64,000 nucleotides of DNA from an uncultured Ruminococcus sp. GTDB taxonomy: Bacteria > Bacillota > Clostridia > Oscillospirales > Ruminococcaceae. The DNA is taken from NCBI GenBank assembly GCA_900543145.1, contig UQPZ01000003.1, positions 62,001 to 126,000 on the forward strand, given 5' to 3'. Shown here in pieces: positions 58,955 through 64,000 of this stretch. The notes beneath the pieces were generated by a model. It was not told where the DNA came from. It saw only the letters and a program-made list of their open reading frames with translations, and did not search any database. Position 1 is the first letter of the stretch; every line of letters starts with the position of its first letter. Both the position numbers and the translations under genes were made by a program.

Positions 58955-59392
58955 TCAGTCCTTTAAAATTTCATTGAGAGCGTCCACCGCAAGTAAATAC
59001 GAAGCCTTTCCGAAGCCTGCTATCTGTCCTGCGCAAACGGGAGCGATCACCGAATGATGCCTGAATTCCTCACGCTTGTGAATGTTTGACATATGGACCT
59101 CTACCACAGGAATCTTTATCGCAGATATTGCGTCCCGTATCGCATAGCTGTAGTGCGTATATGCACCTGCATTGATGATTACACCGTCAAAATTCTTTCG
59201 TGCAAGATGAAGCGTATCAATGATTTCACCCTCGTGGTTAGACTGGAACACCTCGCAGTGTATTTCATGCTTCAATGCCCTTTCGATCATCTCATTATTT
59301 ATTGAATCAAAGGTATCAGAGCCGTAAACTCCCGGCTCACGTTCACCAAGAAGATTTAAATTCGGCCCGTGTATACAAAGTATTTTTTTCAT
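58955..59392 (-). CDS. aroQ: Type II 3-dehydroquinate dehydratase
   Basis: A 145-aa enzyme of the shikimate pathway. The family signatures are all present: I-H-G-P-N-L-N-L-L-G-E-R-E-P near the start (catalytic Arg and Tyr follow in V-Y-G), Q-S-N-H-E-G-E-I, I-I-N-A-G-A-Y-T-H-Y-S-Y-A and V-E-V-H-M-S-N-I-H-K-R-E (catalytic His). ATG 59392 has GAGAGG 8 nt upstream, while the in-frame GTG 59401 overlaps that site. It is first in the aroQ-pepP pair. Confidence 0.96.
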   Translation of the reverse strand: MKKILCIHGPNLNLLGEREPGVYGSDTFDSINNEMIERALKHEIHCEVFQSNHEGEIIDTLHLARKNFDGVIINAGAYTHYSYAIRDAISAIKIPVVEVHMSNIHKREEFRHHSVIAPVCAGQIAGFGKASYLLAVDALNEILKD

Positions 59393-59439
59393 AATAAACA
59401 CCTCTCTAACTCCTATTTAAAAGACAGCAAAAATTATCC

Positions 59440-59550
59440 TTAAAGATCTTTTGCTTTATATACGGACTTAAGATACTTATGAACTTCTGCAAGTCTTTTG
59501 AAAGTTCCTGCTTTCATACAGTCAAGCTTGCCGCTTTTAAATAATTCCAC
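59440..59550 (-). CDS. 36-aa ORF after the endonuclease IV-like gene, unknown
   Basis: A GTG-started ORF of 36 codons, 4 bp after the stop of the endonuclease IV-like gene. It reads E-L-F-K-S-G-K-L-D-C-M then G-T-F-K-R-L-A-E-V-H-K-Y-L. Its composition is protein-like and basic, but I see no RBS. It may be a remnant C-terminus of a lost gene or the end of a longer overlapping frame. Confidence 0.3.
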   Translation of the reverse strand: MELFKSGKLDCMKAGTFKRLAEVHKYLKSVYKAKDL

Positions 59551-59554
59551 TAAG

Positions 59555-60412
59555 CTACTTATAAACCGATGAATAATACTGCTTCATTGTCAGCGCATCA
59601 ATATCCTGAGTTCCTGCGCTTTCGCAAACGAAGATCGGCGAAAGCTTTTTCTTTGCCGTTATTTCCAAAAGCGGCTCGTAATCCGGCCCGAAGCCCTGAT
59701 TATCCTCAAAGGTCAAATGCTTTTTCTCCCCGCCGGGATTTGTAAACATTATCTTTGAGAAATGGCTGTGGAAAATTTTCAGTCTGTCAGAGCCTATCAT
59801 ATTTTCAACCTCGTCAAGCATTTTTTCATACTCCGATTTTCCCTTGATATAGCCGAACTCCCTGGCGTTGAGATGTCCGAAATCTATACAGGGAACAAAG
59901 GATTCGTCCAGACAGCAAAGCTCCAGAACCTCCGTGAGATTACCCAGCTGATTTACCTTTCCCATTGTTTCGGGACAGAAAACGATATGTTCAAAGCCAT
60001 GCTCAATTGCGGCTTTTCTTGCACGGATAAGCGTATCCTTAGCAAGCTCCAGAGCTTCCTCCCTGCTCAGCTTAGCGCACGAACCGCTGTGGATCACTAT
60101 CCTCTGCGCACCCATTCTGCTTGCGGCGTCGCAGGACTGCAATATGTAATTGATACTGTTATCACGCTTTTCCGGCTCAATACTAGAAAGCGAAATAAAA
60201 TACGGTGCGTGAAGCGAAAGGCTGATATTATGCTCTTCAGCCTTATCTCTGAGTGCAAAAGCTATCTTATCGGATACCTTAACTCCCCTGCCGCACTGAT
60301 ATTCGTAATGGTCAAGTCCCATGGCTTCAAGATAGCCGGGCGCCTGAACCGTTGATTTATACTTAGCCGAATAGCTCTCGCTGTTCCCGGCAGGACCGAA
60401 TTTTGCAGACAT
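59555..60412 (-). CDS. Endonuclease IV-like TIM-barrel protein
   Basis: A 285-aa protein with the Nfo/AP-endonuclease 2 fold. Zinc-ligand motifs are in place: S-L-H-A-P-Y-F, V-I-H-S-G-S, C-P-E-T-M-G-K, C-I-D-F-G-H-L-N-A-R, F-H-S-H-F-S and V-C-E-S-A-G. The length is normal. It is likely an apurinic-site nuclease in base-excision repair, although this branch (M-S-A-K-F-G-P-A-G-N-S) is distinct from E. coli Nfo and could act on other substrates. RBS GAAAGGA. It lies between yqeG and aroQ. Confidence 0.85.
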   Translation of the reverse strand: MSAKFGPAGNSESYSAKYKSTVQAPGYLEAMGLDHYEYQCGRGVKVSDKIAFALRDKAEEHNISLSLHAPYFISLSSIEPEKRDNSINYILQSCDAASRMGAQRIVIHSGSCAKLSREEALELAKDTLIRARKAAIEHGFEHIVFCPETMGKVNQLGNLTEVLELCCLDESFVPCIDFGHLNAREFGYIKGKSEYEKMLDEVENMIGSDRLKIFHSHFSKIMFTNPGGEKKHLTFEDNQGFGPDYEPLLEITAKKKLSPIFVCESAGTQDIDALTMKQYYSSVYK

Positions 60413-60468
60413 TTAATCATTCCTTTCCATATTACTCGTTCCTTATGCTTTTGATATAAAATATTATG

Positions 60469-60969
60469 TCATAAGCCGTTTATACCCTGATCTTTCTTTG
60501 GCAGAAATGCTTTTTCAATTTTCCTTTTCACCCTGAACCAGAAGCCTTTTTCCGGCTCGATTGGAAACACAAAAATTGAACGTATGCCCTTCAGATTGCT
60601 CCCCAGCACGTCGGTAAAAATCTGATCACCGACAGCCGCCACATTTTTCTTTTCAAGACCTAACTTTTCTATTGCTTTAGTATAACCGAAGGTAAGCGGT
60701 TTTTTTCCCTCGCTGACAAAATCCAGTTCAAGCTGCCGTGCAAAAGGCGTGACTCTCGGAGCATGGTTATTGGAAACGATCATAAGCCTTATTCCTGCGG
60801 CTTTCATTTTGTCAAGCCATTCAAGGCTTGAACGGGGCGGCTCGGGATTGTTGTGCGTTGTAAGCGTATTATCCAGATCCAGTATAAGCCCCTTTATATT
60901 TTTCTTTTTCAGAAATTCGGGGGTTATATCCCCCGCCTTATCAAAAACGTATGTCGGTTTAAAAAACAT
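60469..60969 (-). CDS. YqeG family HAD IIIA phosphatase
   Basis: A 166-aa HAD hydrolase. Motif I is L-D-L-D-N-T-L (about residues 30-36), motif II is I-V-S-N-N, Lys is in S-E-G-K-K-P, and motif IV is A-V-G-D-Q-I-F-T-D-V. This order and the starting P-T-Y-V-F-D are those of the YqeG family, which is related to phosphatidylglycerophosphate phosphatases (PgpP/Gep4), so a lipid role is possible. AGGAG precedes the ATG. It is followed after 56 bp by the endonuclease IV-like gene. Confidence 0.93.
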   Translation of the reverse strand: MFFKPTYVFDKAGDITPEFLKKKNIKGLILDLDNTLTTHNNPEPPRSSLEWLDKMKAAGIRLMIVSNNHAPRVTPFARQLELDFVSEGKKPLTFGYTKAIEKLGLEKKNVAAVGDQIFTDVLGSNLKGIRSIFVFPIEPEKGFWFRVKRKIEKAFLPKKDQGINGL

Positions 60970-61088
60970 AAAATTCTCCTGTACTCCCTCGCCGCAGCAG
61001 CAGCCGAAATAGCGGCAGTGCCTTTTATTATATTAGCTGAGATATTCTCTTTCTCAGATGCGTTTTTTGCCGCCTTTGAATTTATTAA

Positions 61089-61122
61089 ATAAAAACAAAA
61101 AGCGGACACAGCAATGCCCGCT
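61089..61122 (-). terminator. Terminator of rpsU
   Basis: Stem AGCGGGCA/TGTCCGCT with one wobble (61101-61108 with 61115-61122), followed on the minus strand by TTTTTGTTTTT. It lies 13 nt past the rpsU stop codon. The 60970-61088 stretch beyond has no gene I trust. Confidence 0.85.
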
Positions 61123-61135
61123 TTCAATTACAATA

Positions 61136-61309
61136 TTAGTATTTACGCTTACGAGCAGCTTCGGATTTTTTCTTGCGCTTTACCGAAGGCTTTTCGTAGT
61201 GTTCTCTTTTACGAACCTCAGCAATAACGCCGTCCCTTGCACACGATCTCTTGAATCTTTTAAGAGCCGTATCCAAAGTTTCGTTCTTACCAACACGAAT
61301 TTCTGCCAA
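61136..61309 (-). CDS. rpsU: 30S ribosomal protein S21
   Basis: A 57-aa basic protein matching bS21: A-E-I-R-V-G-K-N-E-T-L-D-T-A-L-K-R-F-K-R and the end R-K-K-K-S-E-A-A-R-K-R-K-Y. The start codon is TTG (61309), with GGGAGGG 7 nt upstream; no ATG or GTG lies near, and the frame upstream is not coding-like. bS21 helps mRNA recognition in the small subunit. It has its own promoter (61490-61518), a ~174-nt structured leader and a terminator. Confidence 0.95.
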   Translation of the reverse strand: MAEIRVGKNETLDTALKRFKRSCARDGVIAEVRKREHYEKPSVKRKKKSEAARKRKY

Positions 61310-61483
61310 AATTATTCCCTCCCTTTGCCACCTGTGACAGAGGCAACATATCAGCACAGCACAACCCTTGGTGAATAGTGAAGGGGTCTGCCAACGCAAA
61401 CCGTGAAACGTCCTGACGTTCCCACTCAGCCAACCGGCTTCTCTGTCTTTGAGCTCTGCTGCATTTAAGCTAACATAATTACA
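61310..61483 (-). promoter_or_regulatory. Long structured leader of rpsU
   Basis: About 174 nt between the predicted transcription start and the TTG codon. It contains clear hairpins: AGCC-GGTT-GGCT and AACGTC-AG-GACGTT, in a GC-richer stretch than the surrounding gap. The layout suggests an autoregulatory leader as for other ribosomal proteins; I do not recognise a described class. Confidence 0.5.
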
Positions 61484-61489
61484 AATTTT

Positions 61490-61518
61490 ATTATACAATA
61501 ATCAAGTGTAAAAGTCAA
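61490..61518 (-). promoter_or_regulatory. Sigma-A promoter of rpsU
   Basis: Minus strand: TTGACT (61513-61518), 17-nt spacer, TATAAT (61490-61495). Confidence 0.75.
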
Positions 61519-61546
61519 TAGTTTTTTGAAATTTTCCAAAACATTT

Positions 61547-62035
61547 TTAACTCAGATATTCTTTCGGAACGCTTAAACCGTATTCCGAAAGCTTCCGAAC
61601 ATAAAGAGGATCCTTCATTCTTTCTTCTGATTCAGCCTTTAATTTTTCCAAGGCTTTTTCCCTTCTACCGCTCAGAACTGCCGCCGCGTCGATCAGACCC
61701 ATAAGAGCCATAATACCGCCGCCTATCATGATAGGCCATAAGATGATATGGTATTTTCCGAGAATTCTTGTTTCATAAAGATACATACCTGCTGCAAGCA
61801 GAGCAAAAGCTGACCCCAGCAATGATATTTTCAGACGTTTTTTTACTGAAAGTGCATCGGGAATATATCCGTCTACTGCGATTTCCCTGAATCTTCCGTC
61901 AAAATACTCCGTGCCGCATTCAGGACAGACCTTGATCGGACTGCCGTAAAGCCAGCGGTTATCCGGAGCAGGCTGCCTTGTTTTGCAATGAGGACAATTT
62001 ACAAGCTTGCTGCTGTTATAGTCGGCATTCCGCAT
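61547..62035 (-). CDS. Zinc-ribbon membrane protein
   Basis: A 162-aa protein. The N-terminus has a zinc ribbon (C-P-H-C-K at about residues 14-18 and C-P-E-C-G at about 37-41), followed by two membrane helices (about 70-87 and 95-120) and a charged helical tail. I do not recognise the family; such proteins are often small membrane regulators. It starts 16 bp after leuS on the same strand, with AGAGG ahead of the ATG, so it is probably cotranscribed with leuS. Confidence 0.75.
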   Translation of the reverse strand: MRNADYNSSKLVNCPHCKTRQPAPDNRWLYGSPIKVCPECGTEYFDGRFREIAVDGYIPDALSVKKRLKISLLGSAFALLAAGMYLYETRILGKYHIILWPIMIGGGIMALMGLIDAAAVLSGRREKALEKLKAESEERMKDPLYVRKLSEYGLSVPKEYLS

Positions 62036-62051
62036 TATTATTACCTCTTAA

Positions 62052-64000
62052 CTATTTAACAACGATATTAACTAATCTTCCCTTAACATAGATCTCTTTG
62101 ACAATGCTTTTACCTGAAACCGCTTCTGCGACCTTATCATCCTGCTTAGCCAGAGCAACAGCCTCGTCCTGAGCAATATCGGCAGGAACATTAAGCCTGC
62201 ATTTAACCTTTCCGTTTACCTGAACCGCAATTTCAATTGTATCGTCAACAGTCTTGCTCTCGTCATATTCAGGCCATTTTTCAAATGCTATCGTATCTTT
62301 ATGACCCATAATACTCCAGATCTCCTCACCTATATGAGGACAGATACACGAAAGCATCTTTATAAGACCTTCAGCGTATTCTCTCGGACACTTTTCTTCC
62401 TTGTATACTGCATTTACAAAAATCATCATCTGTGAAATAGCGGTATTGAACGCAAGCTTTTCAAAATCATCGGTAACCTTTTTAACCGTCTTATGATATA
62501 ACTTTTCAAGCTCCGGAGAATTTACGTCTGATATGTTTTCAGGCTCCGTAAAGAATGCCCATACACGGTTAAGGAATCTTTTTGCCCCCTCTACGCCCTT
62601 GTCGTTCCACGGCTTTGAAACCTCAAGCGGACCCATAAACATTTCATAAAGCCTGAGCGTATCGGCTCCGTAATCACGGACAATATCGCTTGGATTTACG
62701 ACATACTCAGGAAAGCGCTTGCCCATTTTAATACCGTTGGAGCCTAGGATCATACCCTGATGTACAAGCTTTTTGAAAGGCTCCTTTGTAGGCGCAAGTC
62801 CCTTATTATATAAATATCTGTTCCAGATCCTGGAATACATAAGATGACCGACCGCATGCTCAGGGCCTCCGATGTAAAGGTCTACAGGCATCCAGTGCTT
62901 GAGAAGCTCCTGATTTGCAAACTCCTTGTCGTTATTCGGGTCAATATACCTGAAATAATACCAGCTTGAACCGGCTGAACCCGGCATTGTTGATGTTTCC
63001 CTTTTTCCCTTTACGCCGTTTCTATCATATTTTTTCCATTCGTCCGCGTTTTCAAGAGGCGCTTTTCCGTTTTCGCCCTTATAATTCTCAAGCTCCGGAA
63101 GAACGAGCGGAAGCTCTTCGTCGTCAAGAACGTGTATTTTACCGTCCTCGCCGTGAACAACAGGAACAGGCTCGCCCCAGTAGCGCTGTCTTGCAAATAT
63201 CCATTCTCTGAAATGATAGTTTACAGTTCTTTTTGCAACGCCCATTTTCTCAAGCTTTAATGTAATGGCTTCCTTGGCTTCTTCAACAGTAAGACCGGTA
63301 AATTCCTCTGAGTTTATCAGTCTAAATCCCTTTCCGAGATAATCGCCCTTTTCAAGAGCCTTTTCGGAAACATCAATATGACCGTTCTTTTCACCGCCGT
63401 CGATAACCTGAATCATATCTATATTGTGTGCAACGGCATATTCAAAGTCACGCTGGTCGTGAGAAGGAACAGCCATTACCGCACCCGTACCATAGCTTGC
63501 AAGAACGAAATCGCCGATAAACATTCTTACTTCCTTGTTATTTACAGGGTTGATACAGGTAACGCCTTTAAGCTCGCAGCCCGATTTGGCTTTATTAAGC
63601 TCGGTTCTGTCCATATCGTTCTTTTTGAGCGTTTCGTTGATATACTCCTGAACCTCGTCCTTATTTTCAATTCTGGGCATAAGCTGCTTGACTATTTCAC
63701 CGTCGGGAGCAAGAACCATAAACGTAATACCGTATATAGTTTCAATACAGGTCGTAAAAATCGAAAATTCTCCGCCGCCGACAATATTAAACTTGACCTC
63801 GACGCCTGTTGACTTTCCTATCCAGTTTCTCTGCATAAGCTTTGTGGATTCAGGCCAGTCTATTTCATCAAGGCCTTCAAGAAGCTCTTCTGCAAACGCA
63901 GGCTGGTTGATCACCCACTGCTTCATATTCTTTCTTACAACGGGATATCCTCCGCGCTCAGATTTACCGTCGACTACCTCGTCGTTTGAAAGCACCGTGC
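62052..64000 (-). CDS. leuS: Leucyl-tRNA synthetase, N-terminus cut by the window edge
   Basis: About 650 C-terminal residues of LeuRS; the frame continues past 64000. Seen in order are the zinc/insert region, the CP1 editing domain (with V-L-A-S-Y-G-T-G-A-V-M-A-V-P-S-H-D-Q-R-D), the second catalytic part (R-Y-W-G-E-P-V-P, W-Y-Y-F-R-Y-I-D, G-G-P-E-H-A-V-G-H-L-M-Y-S-R) and the anticodon-binding and C-terminal domains (V-Q-V-N-G-K-V). The signature loop reads I-K-M-G-K-R instead of K-M-S-K-S. The HIGH motif is outside the window. The visible end is a normal C-terminus. Confidence 0.96.
   Translation of the reverse strand, partial: TVLSNDEVVDGKSERGGYPVVRKNMKQWVINQPAFAEELLEGLDEIDWPESTKLMQRNWIGKSTGVEVKFNIVGGGEFSIFTTCIETIYGITFMVLAPDGEIVKQLMPRIENKDEVQEYINETLKKNDMDRTELNKAKSGCELKGVTCINPVNNKEVRMFIGDFVLASYGTGAVMAVPSHDQRDFEYAVAHNIDMIQVIDGGEKNGHIDVSEKALEKGDYLGKGFRLINSEEFTGLTVEEAKEAITLKLEKMGVAKRTVNYHFREWIFARQRYWGEPVPVVHGEDGKIHVLDDEELPLVLPELENYKGENGKAPLENADEWKKYDRNGVKGKRETSTMPGSAGSSWYYFRYIDPNNDKEFANQELLKHWMPVDLYIGGPEHAVGHLMYSRIWNRYLYNKGLAPTKEPFKKLVHQGMILGSNGIKMGKRFPEYVVNPSDIVRDYGADTLRLYEMFMGPLEVSKPWNDKGVEGAKRFLNRVWAFFTEPENISDVNSPELEKLYHKTVKKVTDDFEKLAFNTAISQMMIFVNAVYKEEKCPREYAEGLIKMLSCICPHIGEEIWSIMGHKDTIAFEKWPEYDESKTVDDTIEIAVQVNGKVKCRLNVPADIAQDEAVALAKQDDKVAEAVSGKSIVKEIYVKGRLVNIVVK

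Noticed and set aside
60924..61127. 67-aa minus-strand ORF between rpsU and yqeG
   Set aside because: It starts inside the rpsU terminator, lacks an RBS and overlaps the yqeG start; composition is low-complexity Ala.

Overview
The window looks like a chromosomal segment of a low-to-mid GC, Gram-positive, anaerobic Firmicute, most likely a Ruminococcus-type member of the Oscillospirales. The grounds are sortases with LPXTG-type substrates, Cna-B pilins, AddAB instead of RecBCD, an ECF-type vitamin transporter, a CD1247-like acidic Zn-ribbon protein, the Bacillus/Clostridium gene order aroQ-pepP-efp, many near-consensus sigma-A promoters with exact 17-nt spacers, strong Shine-Dalgarno sites and intrinsic terminators. 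No outer-membrane genes are seen. The taxonomic placement is inference.

Layout. 1-9.8 kb: housekeeping and single genes (TVP38-like membrane protein, HflX, a SAM methyltransferase, a CwlD-like amidase, an AraC regulator, a cyclophilin, a CNNM/CorC ion transporter behind a possible leader-peptide attenuator, an AlaA-like aminotransferase, a GNAT enzyme, TspO). 9.8-24.5 kb: MgtE with a long leader, an L,D-transpeptidase, a MacB-type ABC fusion with a 35-aa membrane peptide, a surface protein with an unusual VANTG sorting signal beside its own sortase and a membrane protein, a coiled-coil protein, a PadR/DUF1700/beta-repeat/PspC envelope operon, and a FAD-Rieske oxidoreductase. A tRNA-Leu(CAA) follows. 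24.7-26.1 kb: an orphan CheY paired with a CheX-type phosphatase that carries MshEN-like repeats.

26.1-36.1 kb is a complete pilus island on the minus strand read from one promoter: small coiled-coil protein, signal peptidase I, 1606-aa tip adhesin, major pilin, class C sortase, minor pilin, second sortase. A stem-loop follows the major pilin gene. 36.2-43.4 kb: addB-addA. 43.5-46.9 kb: a MetH whose reactivation domain is a separate gene. 47-52 kb: a two-component system beside an FtsX-type ABC exporter, in separate transcription units.

52.1-55.4 kb is the most distinctive block: two cysteine-headed collagen-like proteins with BclA-like C-terminal domains and a glycosyltransferase translationally coupled to the first. 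Both collagen genes are preceded by the same AC-N17-CATAnnnTA motif, which resembles mother-cell sigma-K (or sigma-E) promoters. With the CwlD-like amidase this suggests a spore-surface (exosporium-like) filament locus. 55.4-64 kb returns to housekeeping: FMN riboswitch-ribU, a CD1247-like protein, efp, pepP, aroQ, an endonuclease IV-like protein, YqeG, rpsU with a long structured leader and a TTG start, a Zn-ribbon membrane protein, and leuS cut by the window edge.
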